This document shows, in pieces, positions 56,285 through 64,000 of a stretch of DNA of 64,000 nt. The notes beneath the pieces were generated by a model. That model had not been told where the DNA came from and searched no databases. It was given only the letters and a program-made list of their open reading frames with translations. The position numbers were made by a program, and so were the translations under genes. The stretch's first letter is position 1; each line of letters opens with the position of its first letter. This DNA is from Rhizobium sp. Pop5 (GTDB lineage: Bacteria > Pseudomonadota > Alphaproteobacteria > Rhizobiales > Rhizobiaceae). The stretch spans positions 62,001-126,000 of the forward strand of contig NZ_CP099402.1 of assembly GCF_024721175.1 (NCBI RefSeq). The letters are read 5' to 3'.

Positions 56285-57457
56285 ATGGATACGATCCTCG
56301 TCGTCAACGCCGGCTCGTCCAGCCTGAAATTCGAAGTCTTCTCCGTGGCGGGCTCGCTTGCGCGGCAGATAAAGGGAAAGATGGAGGGCATCGGCACCGC
56401 TCCGCATCTGACCATCAAGAGCGCCGGCGGCGACCGGCTGGCGGACGAAGACTATCCGCACGAGGCCGTTCCCGATCTTCCCGCTGCCATGCGCGTGGTC
56501 GGACAATGGCTGCGGGAGAGACACCAGGGGCGACTGATCGCCGTCGGCCATCGGGTCGTCCATGGCGGCCCCGACCATATGCGCCCGGCGCGCATCGATG
56601 AAAAGCTGCTGCGGGAACTGGAACGCTATACGCCGCTCGCGCCGCTGCATCAGCCGAACAATCTTGCGCCCATCCGCGTGCTGCTCGAACACCAGCCGCA
56701 GCTCGTCCAGGTCGCCTGTTTCGATACCGCCTTCCATCGTGGTCACGATCCGATGGCCGACCACTATGCCATTCCCGCCCATTATTTCGACGAGGGCGTG
56801 CGGCGATATGGTTTTCATGGCCTGTCTTACGAATATGTCGCCGGAAAGCTGGCCGAGATCGCGCCCGACATCGGCGGCGGGCGGGTCATCGTCGCGCATC
56901 TCGGAAGCGGTGCCTCCATGTGCGCGCTCCACCAGGGAAAAAGCGTGGAGAGCACATTGGGCTTCACCGCTCTCGACGGCCTGCCGATGGGCACGCGCTG
57001 CGGCCAGATCGATCCGGGCGTGCTTCTCTATCTTCTCCAGCAGCACGGCATGAGCGCACAGGAGCTGCAGGATCTTCTTTACAAGGAGTCCGGCCTCAAG
57101 GGCCTCTCAGGCGTCAGCAACGACGTGCGCGACCTGCTGGCGAGCGAGGAGCCGGGGGCGGCACTCGCGCTCGATCATTTCGTCCATCGCATCGGCCTCA
57201 ATGCCGGCACGCTGGCCGCCGCACTCGGCGGATTGGACGCTTTTGTCTTCACGGCAGGCGTCGGGGAAAACTCGCCTGTGATGCGCGAGCGGATAAGCCG
57301 GACGCTGGAATGGTTAGGCGTCAGACTCGACAGCAGGCGAAACGCCGCCGGGGAGCTGTTGATTTCGAGCGACGATAGCAGGGTCGCCGTCTATGCCGTA
57401 CCGACCGACGAGGAATTGATGATCGCGCGGCACACATACGCATTGATTGCCGCGTGA
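56285..57457 (+). CDS. ackA: Acetate kinase
   Basis: 390 aa from ATG 56285 (frame open upstream but in pta). [15 protein letters not shown] is the ATPase start, [17 protein letters not shown] and [19 protein letters not shown] follow, and [20 protein letters not shown] then [37 protein letters not shown] closes it. These are family signatures of acetate kinase. In this operon it would recycle acetyl phosphate, for example under phosphate stress. Confidence 0.93.
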   Translation: MDTILVVNAGSSSLKFEVFSVAGSLARQIKGKMEGIGTAPHLTIKSAGGDRLADEDYPHEAVPDLPAAMRVVGQWLRERHQGRLIAVGHRVVHGGPDHMRPARIDEKLLRELERYTPLAPLHQPNNLAPIRVLLEHQPQLVQVACFDTAFHRGHDPMADHYAIPAHYFDEGVRRYGFHGLSYEYVAGKLAEIAPDIGGGRVIVAHLGSGASMCALHQGKSVESTLGFTALDGLPMGTRCGQIDPGVLLYLLQQHGMSAQELQDLLYKESGLKGLSGVSNDVRDLLASEEPGAALALDHFVHRIGLNAGTLAAALGGLDAFVFTAGVGENSPVMRERISRTLEWLGVRLDSRRNAAGELLISSDDSRVAVYAVPTDEELMIARHTYALIAA

Positions 57458-57488
57458 CGGGCAATCTTTAGACCGAAGAGAGGGGCTG

Positions 57489-58274
57489 ATGATGATCCCT
57501 GATGTGAAGGCCAAACTTCTGGAAGGCAAACGCGGGCTGGTGGTCGGCATCGCCAATGACCAGTCGATCGCCTGGGGCTGCGCCAGAGCCTTCCGAGCGC
57601 TCGGCGCCGAGCTCGCGGTGACCTATCTCAACGACAGGGCCAAGCCCCATGTCGAGCCGCTGGCCGACGTCCTGGAAGCGCCGATCTTCATGCCTCTCGA
57701 CGTATCGATGCCGGGGCAGCTGGAGTTGGTCTTCGATCGCATCGAGGAACATTGGGGCGAGCTGGATTTTGTTGTCCATTCAATCGCCTTTTCGCCCAAG
57801 GATACGCTGCAGGGCCGTGTCGTCGATGTGCCGCGCGAAGGCTTCCTGAAGACGATGGACATTTCCTGCTGGTCCTTCATCCGCATGGCGCAACTCGCCG
57901 AGCCGTTGATGAAACGCGGCGGCACTCTCTTCACCATGACCTATTACGGCAGCCAGATGGTGGTGAAGAACTACAACGTTATGGGTGTCGCCAAGGCGGC
58001 CCTCGAAAGCGCCGTGCGTTACATCGCCGCCGAACTCGGGCCGAAGGGCATTCGGGTGCATGCCATCTCGCCCGGCCCGCTGGCGACACGGGCTGCCTCC
58101 GGCATCCCGGAATTCGACGATCTGCTCAGCAAGGCCGAGGAAAGGGCGCCGACACGCAACCTGGTGTCGATCGACGATGTCGGCATGGCGACGGCTTTTC
58201 TGGCGCATGACGCGGCGCGGTCGATGACCGGCGACACGATCTATATCGACGGCGGCTACCACATCATGGATTAG
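57489..58274 (+). CDS. fabI: Enoyl-ACP reductase (FabI), second copy type
   Basis: 261 aa. GIANDQSIAWGCARAF is the NAD loop of FabI, VHSIAFSP follows, YYGSQMVVKNYN then MGVAKAALESAVRY carries the Tyr-x6-Lys dyad. IYIDGGYHIMD closes it. The start is ATG 57489 (or 57492) after GAGAGGGG. FabI reduces enoyl-ACP in the last step of fatty acid elongation. Its location with pta-ackA rather than other fab genes suggests a dedicated second copy, as in the S. meliloti operon. Confidence 0.92.
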   Translation: MMIPDVKAKLLEGKRGLVVGIANDQSIAWGCARAFRALGAELAVTYLNDRAKPHVEPLADVLEAPIFMPLDVSMPGQLELVFDRIEEHWGELDFVVHSIAFSPKDTLQGRVVDVPREGFLKTMDISCWSFIRMAQLAEPLMKRGGTLFTMTYYGSQMVVKNYNVMGVAKAALESAVRYIAAELGPKGIRVHAISPGPLATRAASGIPEFDDLLSKAEERAPTRNLVSIDDVGMATAFLAHDAARSMTGDTIYIDGGYHIMD

Positions 58275-58311
58275 GCGGCGATGTGCGCCGCCACACCTGA
58301 TCGGCTGAAAA

Positions 58312-58338
58312 GCATTGGCCGGTCACGCGCTTGGCTGA
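58312..58338 (+). repeat. 27-bp repeat, acetyltransferase 3' end remnant (copy 2)
   Basis: Matches 52731-52757 at 25 of 27 bases. In one frame it reads ALAGHALG-stop, the exact C-terminus of the acetyltransferase, with only third-position changes. No upstream part of that gene is present, so this is a remnant. Confidence 0.8.
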
Positions 58339-58396
58339 ATTGCCGTCCCGCCGACGGCCGCCTCCGTCATCACCGCATGCCGATCGCTTCCCAACA

Positions 58397-61012
58397 TCAA
58401 TTTGAGCCGATCGGCAGCGCTAACTCCAGCCGGCGTTCAAGCGCGTGTCTTCCGAGCAGATTGCGAAATCCCGCCAGCGCGTGGTTGGCGGCGATACCGG
58501 CCACGACACCGCCCGCGATCGCCACGAGATGAAAGGCGGCGGCAGGAAGAATGCCCGCCGCAGGCGCCATCAGCAATTCCGGGACGAAGCGGTGCAACAG
58601 ATAGATCGGAAAGGCTGATGTCGCAATCAACGTCACGAGACGCGCCGTCTGCGCCGGCAACCGAATGCGCGTGATATAAACAAGGGCAAGGAGCGCTGCG
58701 AAGATTGTCAGATATTTGATCGTGGTTCCGATCCAGATGGCCTCCCAGAAGGCGAGGTAGCCGAGGACCAGTGCAGCCGACGCCATCAAAACCAGCCGCT
58801 TTGCCGGCCCGTCGGCAAAGCCCGCGCACCAGCCGAAAACGCAGAGATGAAAGACCCAATAGGTCGCGAAGATCTGTCGCCCGCCGATTTCGATGAAATG
58901 CGGCAGCGAAAGGCGCGCCGCGACGGCAAGAGCCAACAGACCCAGCGCGAAGGTGAAAGGCCGCGCCAGCGCCAGCCTGCGTGCGGCCGGCAGGGCGAAG
59001 ATGAGCGCGAAGGCGAGAAGAATTTGCGCATAGGCTTCGATGAACCAGTAGAGATAGGGGATCATCTCGTGGCGCTCCGGCTCGGCATAGCCGAAATTGC
59101 CTGTAAGCGTGACCGAAGCCCACGGAACCGCCTGCCAGGCGACGCCATAGGCGGCGACGATCAGGAAATAGGGGATCAGGACATTGATGGCCGGTCTCAG
59201 CGCCAGGCCAAGGCGGCCGGCGAACAAATGGCCCGATTGAAAGCGAGCCAGGCTAAAGCCGACCAGCAGCATCATTACGCCGGAACCGCCGGGAATGGGC
59301 CAGAACGTCTCGTGCTGGATCACCACCAACAGGATTGCGACGGCTCTCAGCACCAGGTCGACCGGTACCCCGCTTGCCCCGTCGCGCTTCGCCGGAAACG
59401 CCGCCGGCTGGCGCGTGCCAAGCTCGGCGATCGTCATGCGTTCCCAGCCGTCGGGAACAGCAACGCCAAGATGTTCGAGCTCGATCACCAACTGCAGGAA
59501 ACGCAGCAGATCTCCGCCGAGCGAGATGAAACTGTCCCTGCGGCTGACGGCGAGGGGATAGAATACGCGGGCATAGGCATCCAGCACCGTGCCCGACGCC
59601 ACGCGGGGTTTTGCCCGCCTTTTCCGCGTCTCCTCCTTAAGACCGGCGTAATCGATCTTGCCGGAAGCAAGCCTTGGAAGACGCGCGCGCGCCGTCGCGG
59701 AAATCAGATTGGCCGGAAGACCGCTTGCCTCAGCAAGGATCGCCTGCGCGCGCTTCAAAGAGCCTGCGTCGACCACATAAACCTGCAGCCCCGCATCGTC
59801 ACCGAGAACCGCCGCCGCAATTCCCTCGCGCAGCAGCGCCTGTTCCATGACGTCGAAGCCGATCCTGAGGCCGGCGATCTTGGCAAAGCGGCTCTTTCGC
59901 CCGACGATGCGGAAGAAGCCCTGTTCATCCCGCACGGCAATGTCGCCGGTGCTCAGCGCTTCGATCTCGGCGCCGCGGGCAAGATCGCTGCGCTCGATTC
60001 CATAGCCCATCATCACGTTCGGGCCCCGGTAGATGAGTTCTCCGGAGATGCCTGATTGGGTAATCGGCCTGCCCTCGTCATCGGCGAGGGTGAGGCTGCC
60101 CCCCGGTATTGATAGGCCGATGCGCTGCTCGTCGTCGGACAGGCTTTCCGGTGGAACGAAGGCGATGCGCGCCGTCGCCTCGGTCTGGCCGTACATGACG
60201 AAGAAGCGGCCGCCTTTCGCACGCATATGGTCCCGGTAAAGGCGGATTAGATCAGAGTCGAGCTTGCCGCCCGCGACCGTCATGAGACGCAGCGCCCTGG
60301 TATGAGAGGTACGGAAATTCGATCTTTCCAGGAGTTCATAGGAATAGGGCACGCCGGAAAGATTTGTGCAGCCGCTCTCATCGATGATGCTGATGAAATC
60401 GCCGTCCGTCACCGAGGTGCCGGGAAAGAAAATACTGCCGCCGGCAATGAGATGGGAGTTGAGCACCGACAGCCCATAGGAATAGTGGAGAGGCAGGACC
60501 AAGGCGGCGCGATCGGTGGACGAGAGTTCGAGATAGGCCGCGATCGAACGTGAATTGGCGTCGAGATTGGCGTGGGAAAGGCGCACTGCCTTGGCAGCGC
60601 CCGAACTGCCCGATGTCATGAGCAGCAGCGCGAGATCGGGATGGATCGCCTCTCTGTCCTTTCCGGGCCGGCTTTCTTCGATCAGACGCCAGCGTCCATC
60701 GGCGCGACGGAAGGTGAAATCCGGTTGAAAGGCGTCGATAAAATCATCCCAAATCCTCTCGTCGCAGGGCGGCAGCATGGCGACCGCGTGTCCGGAGCGC
60801 AGTGCCGCGAGGTAGGCGACGATGGCATGCTCCGAGGCTTCCGCAGCGATAGCCACGAGCCGCTTTTCCCCGTGACCCAACCGGTTTGCGAAGCGTCGCA
60901 TCTGCTCGTCGAGCTCCGCATAGGAAAGGCTCCGCCCGCTGCCGAAAAGAAGCGCCGGGCGATCCCCGGTGCGAGCGAATTCGGAAACAATGTCGGTCAG
61001 ATGCATGGTCAC
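58397..61012 (-). CDS. Fused AMP-ligase, carrier-like and membrane acyltransferase protein
   Basis: 871 aa. Residues about 1-470 form an adenylate-forming enzyme: MTSGSSGAAKAVRLSHANLD (ATP loop), YGQTEATARIAFVP, and STGDIAVRDEQG with the later SGKIDY Lys. Residues about 475-545 resemble a carrier domain, but its expected serine is Leu502 (SLGGDLLRFLQL), so it cannot be phosphopantetheinylated in the usual way. From about 565 to the end it is a membrane acyltransferase 3 domain (RAVAILLVVIQHETFW start, many helices). It may activate an acid and pass it to a membrane acyl acceptor. The start is uncertain between 61012 and 61006. It stands alone after fabI, convergent. Confidence 0.85.
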   Translation of the reverse strand: MTMHLTDIVSEFARTGDRPALLFGSGRSLSYAELDEQMRRFANRLGHGEKRLVAIAAEASEHAIVAYLAALRSGHAVAMLPPCDERIWDDFIDAFQPDFTFRRADGRWRLIEESRPGKDREAIHPDLALLLMTSGSSGAAKAVRLSHANLDANSRSIAAYLELSSTDRAALVLPLHYSYGLSVLNSHLIAGGSIFFPGTSVTDGDFISIIDESGCTNLSGVPYSYELLERSNFRTSHTRALRLMTVAGGKLDSDLIRLYRDHMRAKGGRFFVMYGQTEATARIAFVPPESLSDDEQRIGLSIPGGSLTLADDEGRPITQSGISGELIYRGPNVMMGYGIERSDLARGAEIEALSTGDIAVRDEQGFFRIVGRKSRFAKIAGLRIGFDVMEQALLREGIAAAVLGDDAGLQVYVVDAGSLKRAQAILAEASGLPANLISATARARLPRLASGKIDYAGLKEETRKRRAKPRVASGTVLDAYARVFYPLAVSRRDSFISLGGDLLRFLQLVIELEHLGVAVPDGWERMTIAELGTRQPAAFPAKRDGASGVPVDLVLRAVAILLVVIQHETFWPIPGGSGVMMLLVGFSLARFQSGHLFAGRLGLALRPAINVLIPYFLIVAAYGVAWQAVPWASVTLTGNFGYAEPERHEMIPYLYWFIEAYAQILLAFALIFALPAARRLALARPFTFALGLLALAVAARLSLPHFIEIGGRQIFATYWVFHLCVFGWCAGFADGPAKRLVLMASAALVLGYLAFWEAIWIGTTIKYLTIFAALLALVYITRIRLPAQTARLVTLIATSAFPIYLLHRFVPELLMAPAAGILPAAAFHLVAIAGGVVAGIAANHALAGFRNLLGRHALERRLELALPIGSN

Positions 61013-61259
61013 GCGCGTCGGATGATGGCTCGAAATCCAAGCGCCTATATTCCTTGAGTATTATAGTCAACTATCCGGCGGCCCGTCGGCGGCAATTGCG
61101 GCGTTTGGGCGTGAATATCTGGCGAAATATTGCACAAAAAGGTATGGGCTGCGATGTTCCATAAGCTATCTTATGCGATTTCCTTTTGTAGCGGGGTACA
61201 TTCTATTTCCAAGTGCGACATGCCAGAAAAAACAATGGCTTCCCCTTGGAGATTTTGGA

Positions 61260-62261
61260 ATGTCCCGATGCTATTTGCAACTGACCCTCGCCGATCGCCG
61301 TCGGCTGCACCAGCTTGTCGAACGCAAGGTGCCGGTCAATGAGATGGCCCGCCAGCTCGGCCGGCACCGCTCAACGATCTATCGCGAGATCAGGCGCAAT
61401 ACATTCCATGATCGCGAGCTTCCCGAATATAGCGGCTACTTCTCGACGGTTGCCAACGACATCGCCAAGGACCGGCGGCAGCGCCTGCGGAAGCTCAGAC
61501 GGCATCCGCAATTGCGCGACCTGATCGTCGACAGATTGCAGGCCTCCTGGTCGCCCGAGCAGATCGCCGGCCGTCTATGGGCGGACGGCCTCAGCCTCGT
61601 TAGGATTTGCGCCGAGACGATCTATCGCTTCGTCTATTCCAAGGAGGACTATGGGTTGGGCCTCTATCGTTACCTGCCCGAGGCACGTCGCAAACGCCGT
61701 CCCCGCGGCTCCAGGAAACCACGCGACAGCGTGTTTCCTGAGGCATGCAAGATATCGCAACGACCTGATTTTATTGACGATCGATCGCAATTCGGTCATT
61801 GGGAGGGTGACCTGCTGATCTTCCGACGTGATATGGGTCCCGCCAACGTCACCTCACTGGTCGAGCGCAAAAGCCGCTATACCGTCATGATCAAGAACCA
61901 GAGCCGGCACTCGCGACCGATCATGGACAAGATCATCAAAGCATTCTCTCCCTTGCCGGCATTCGCACGCCAGAGCTTCACCTTCGACCGCGGCACGGAG
62001 TTTGCCGGATTCAGGGCTTTGGAAGATGGCATCGGCGCACGCAGCTGGTTCTGCGATCCCAGCGCACCGTGGCAGAAAGGCGCGGTGGAAAACACCAACA
62101 AACGTATCCGCCGCTTCATGCCAGGCGAGACGGACCTGACGGCCATCTCGCAGCAGGACCTGATTCAGCTCGCTCGCCAGCTCAACGATCAGCCTCGCAA
62201 GTGCCTCGGCTATCGAACGCCAGCCGAAGTCTTCCTCACACATTTGCAAGACGGGGCCTGA
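61260..62261 (+). CDS. IS30-family transposase (element A)
   Basis: 333 aa from ATG 61260 after TTGGAG; an earlier ATG at 61173 is in-frame but lacks a site. The N-terminal helix-turn-helix reads QLGRHRSTIYREIRRNTF; the DDE core has GHWEGDLL (D), TFDRGTEFAG (D) and WQKGAVENTNKRIRRF (E). It is intact. The terminal inverted repeats could not be found with confidence. Confidence 0.9.
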   Translation: MSRCYLQLTLADRRRLHQLVERKVPVNEMARQLGRHRSTIYREIRRNTFHDRELPEYSGYFSTVANDIAKDRRQRLRKLRRHPQLRDLIVDRLQASWSPEQIAGRLWADGLSLVRICAETIYRFVYSKEDYGLGLYRYLPEARRKRRPRGSRKPRDSVFPEACKISQRPDFIDDRSQFGHWEGDLLIFRRDMGPANVTSLVERKSRYTVMIKNQSRHSRPIMDKIIKAFSPLPAFARQSFTFDRGTEFAGFRALEDGIGARSWFCDPSAPWQKGAVENTNKRIRRFMPGETDLTAISQQDLIQLARQLNDQPRKCLGYRTPAEVFLTHLQDGA

Positions 62262-62312
62262 TCCCCTACCCTTAAAAACGGCATGATGCGCTTGGGTTAG
62301 ATTCTCCACGGG

Positions 62313-63432
62313 GTGGGTTCAAGGATGAAGTGCGACTTGCGAATGATACCAATGGGTTATCACTCGCAAGGAAGATGCAATGAAACGGACCTACTCCCAT
62401 ATTGATCTGGATGAACGACGCAAGATCGCCCGGTGGCGAATGACTGGCCTGAGCGTTGAGAGTATTGCCGAGAAGCTCGGCCGGCATCGTTCGACGATCT
62501 TTCGGGAGATCAAACGCAACACGTTTATCGACAACGATGTTCCGGATCTCAACGGCTACTACTGCGTCACAGCGCATGATATCGCTTGTGACCGGCGTAC
62601 GAAGCTGCGGAAGCTGGCGCGCTTCTCTGACGTCAGACAATCTGTCATCGACCGGATCGTACACGGCTGGTCGCCACAGCAGATTGCAGGACGCATGCGC
62701 CTGGAACGCCATCCGATCTCTGTCAGCCACGAGACGATCTACAAGTTCGCATATTCGCCCGACGGGCACGCCATCAAGCTGTGGCGGCACCTACCGGAGC
62801 ATCGTGCGCGACGCCGACCACGACATGCCAGACGCAAGCATGGTCAACGGTTTAGCCCGGAACTCAACATCTTGCGGCGCCCCGATGTCGTTGCCGAGCG
62901 CAAGCAGTTTGGGCATTGGGAATGCGACCTGATCCAGTTTCGGAAAAAGTTCGGCAAGGCCAATGTGACGTCGCTGGTCGAACGAGTCAGCCGCTTCGCG
63001 ATCTTCCTGCGCAACAATGACCGTCAGTCCCGTCCTGTCATGGACGGCCTTGTTCAAGCACTGCAGGCCCTGCCCCACCTTGCTCGCCGTTCCATCACCT
63101 TCGACCGGGGGACGGAGTTCACTGACTGGCCGTATCTGCAAGCCAGCATCGGCGCCCAAACCTGGTTTTGTGATCCGCAATCGCCCTGGCAAAAAGGCAC
63201 CGTCGAGAACACCAATGGCCGGGTCCGGAAATGGCTTTCGAGAGAGGTCGATCCACTGTCCGTGACCGACGCCGACCTGATCGACGTCTGCAATCGGCTC
63301 AATGATACGCCACGCAAATGTCTTGGCTATCGAACGCCCGCAGAGGTCTTCCGCAAGAAACTGCTCGCCCAGATGCGGTATGCAGGTTAGCTTGACCAAG
63401 CCCGCAAGTCGCGGTTCAGCATGAACTCACAC
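62313..63432 (+). mobile_element. IS30-family element B with terminal inverted repeats
   Basis: Left end 62313-62341 contains GTGGGTTCA at its outer side and TGCGACTTGCG at its inner side. The right end, read on the minus strand from 63432, gives GTGTGAGTTCATGCTGAAC then CGCGACTTGCG: the two ends match at most positions with one gap. The transposase lies between. Element B begins about 52 bp after element A's transposase stop. No target duplication was defined. Confidence 0.65.
62380..63390 (+). CDS. IS30-family transposase (element B)
   Basis: 336 aa. KLGRHRSTIFREIKRNTF is the helix-turn-helix, HWECDLIQFRKKFGKANVTS the first Asp region, TFDRGTEFTDWPYLQASIGA the second, and WQKGTVENTNGRVRKW the Glu region. 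It is related to the transposase at 61260 but clearly a different element. Intact. Start follows AAGGAAGATGCA. Confidence 0.9.
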   Translation: MKRTYSHIDLDERRKIARWRMTGLSVESIAEKLGRHRSTIFREIKRNTFIDNDVPDLNGYYCVTAHDIACDRRTKLRKLARFSDVRQSVIDRIVHGWSPQQIAGRMRLERHPISVSHETIYKFAYSPDGHAIKLWRHLPEHRARRRPRHARRKHGQRFSPELNILRRPDVVAERKQFGHWECDLIQFRKKFGKANVTSLVERVSRFAIFLRNNDRQSRPVMDGLVQALQALPHLARRSITFDRGTEFTDWPYLQASIGAQTWFCDPQSPWQKGTVENTNGRVRKWLSREVDPLSVTDADLIDVCNRLNDTPRKCLGYRTPAEVFRKKLLAQMRYAG

Positions 63433-63463
63433 CCGCAAGTCGCGGTTCAGCATGAACTCACAC
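63402..63463. repeat. Perfect tandem duplicate of the 31-bp IS30 right end
   Basis: CCGCAAGTCGCGGTTCAGCA followed by TGAACTCACAC fills 63402-63432 and is repeated exactly at 63433-63463. The unit equals the right terminal repeat of element B. It looks like two right ends joined. Confidence 0.9.
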
Positions 63464-63469
63464 GGCTAT

Positions 63470-63680
63470 TTAGTAATGCGACAGTTGGGCCAGTTAGAGA
63501 TGCGACAGTCTCGCCTCTCGACGTGCTGGTCAATGCCAACGTTGGGAGCAAGGATGACGACCTTCAGCCTGGTCGAGACCATGAGCGGTCGGAGTCGTCA
63601 TGTCCTGTTTGATCACCATGTCGCAGAAAGAATTGCATCGCCTCGAAGTCATTCAGAAGATCCCGGACCTCTCGCCCCTC
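63470..63680 (+). pseudogene. Remnant of another insertion sequence (ISNCY-like)
   Basis: Two 16-bp repeats, TTAGTAATGCGACAGT (63470) and TTAGAGATGCGACAGT (63494), stand like the internal end repeats of an IS. The frame from ATG 63618 reads MSQKELHRLEVIQKI, the typical start of ISNCY-like transposases, then turns to unrelated residues and stops by about 63730. The rest of the transposase is missing. Confidence 0.6.
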
Positions 63681-63744
63681 AAGCCCCTTTCACGACGGCA
63701 TCGAAGCGCTATGCTGTCATCATAGGAAGTACGAGAGAATTTAG

Positions 63745-64000
63745 ATGACACTGTCACGGCAGAGCGAGTTACGCGAACGGCTCACCATTCTCGGCGACGT
63801 CAATTCCGCCTCGTTCGTTCCGTGGATCCGCCGCCATGCGGACAAGCTCGGCCTTTCGCAGGATTTCTTTCATGTCGACGCCAAGCGAATCGAGCTCGAG
63901 GTCGTAGGGCCTGTGGAGCTGATCGACATGCTCGAAGTGGGATGTTTACTCGGCCCGATCGATGTCTGGGTAGACGAGATTCAGCGCAGGATTGTAGATG
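63745..64000 (+). CDS. Acylphosphatase-like protein, cut by right edge
   Basis: The ATG at 63745 opens 85 codons to the window end. The start MTLSRQSELRERLTILGDVN and the later GPVELIDMLEVGCLLGPIDV with WVDEIQRR resemble an acylphosphatase-like fold, where a GP...(E/G)...GP block packs around the substrate. No clear ribosome site. Family is inferred; the C-terminal part is not visible. Confidence 0.45.
   Translation, partial: MTLSRQSELRERLTILGDVNSASFVPWIRRHADKLGLSQDFFHVDAKRIELEVVGPVELIDMLEVGCLLGPIDVWVDEIQRRIVD

Noticed and set aside
53629..56418. 929-codon open frame on the minus strand
   Set aside because: It is the exact antisense of the DUF3141 and pta genes, Arg/Gly/Asp-rich with no domain; high GC at third positions removes stops on the opposite strand.
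61080..61259. Left inverted repeat of IS30 element A
   Set aside because: No stretch matched the DNA after its stop well enough to define ends.

Overview
The window looks like a high-GC alphaproteobacterial replicon of the Rhizobium/Sinorhizobium/Agrobacterium group. The signs are an HWE-family sensor kinase, a short second FtsZ, several carbohydrate and peptide ABC importers with twin-arginine binding proteins, and an orf-pta-ackA-fabI operon of the kind described in Sinorhizobium meliloti. Gene density is high and no rRNA, tRNA or CRISPR array was seen. The genus is inferred from gene content; nothing in the sequence names it. The many catabolic operons would suit a megaplasmid, chromid or accessory chromosome region.

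Region 1 (1-7.4 kb): the start of a minus-strand gene cut by the window edge, an HWE histidine kinase, an AraC regulator divergent from an NAD-dependent epimerase-like protein, small hypothetical and exported proteins, a GXWXG/DUF4334 protein, a protein with two HARP-like repeats and no helicase, a metallophosphoesterase and a Nudix hydrolase.

Region 2 (7.4-18.6 kb): a four-carbon sugar-acid operon. A LacI-type repressor is divergent from ltnD-otnK-otnC-otnI-denD-SDR, followed by a complete carbohydrate ABC importer (ATPase, binding protein, two permeases). A 24-bp near-palindrome sits at the presumed promoter. The enzymes would take L-threonate and D-erythronate to dihydroxyacetone phosphate.

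Region 3 (18.6-26.4 kb): ftsZ paralog, L,D-transpeptidase, RibD-like reductase, then a patch that looks mosaic: a phosphodiester glycosidase-like gene flanked by 49-bp direct repeats, a less GC-rich acyltransferase, an SDR, a COG4315-type secreted protein and a broken TIR-like gene.

Region 4 (26.4-34.2 kb): a GntR-controlled operon (DapA-family aldolase, GntR, binding protein, two permeases, PfkB kinase) with no ATPase of its own, then a FAD oxidoreductase divergent from an Lrp regulator.

Region 5 (34.2-52.8 kb): a peptide-type ABC importer with a double ATPase, followed by a large set of amine/amino-acid and acid-converting enzymes: two HAD dehalogenase-like proteins, class III aminotransferase, PuuB-like amine oxidase, two aldehyde dehydrogenases, tartrate dehydrogenase-like enzyme, cupin, 2-hydroxyacid dehydrogenase, ArgE-like deacylase and two paralogous two-domain acetyltransferases. 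Together they suggest uptake and breakdown of an acylated or peptidic amine, but the substrate cannot be read from sequence.

Region 6 (52.8-61 kb): DUF3141 protein-pta-ackA-fabI, flanked by a 27-bp repeat of an acetyltransferase gene end, then a large AMP-ligase/carrier/membrane-acyltransferase fusion whose carrier domain lacks the usual serine. Region 7 (61-64 kb): two different IS30-family elements side by side, a tandem 31-bp terminal repeat, a broken IS remnant and a truncated acylphosphatase-like gene at the right edge.
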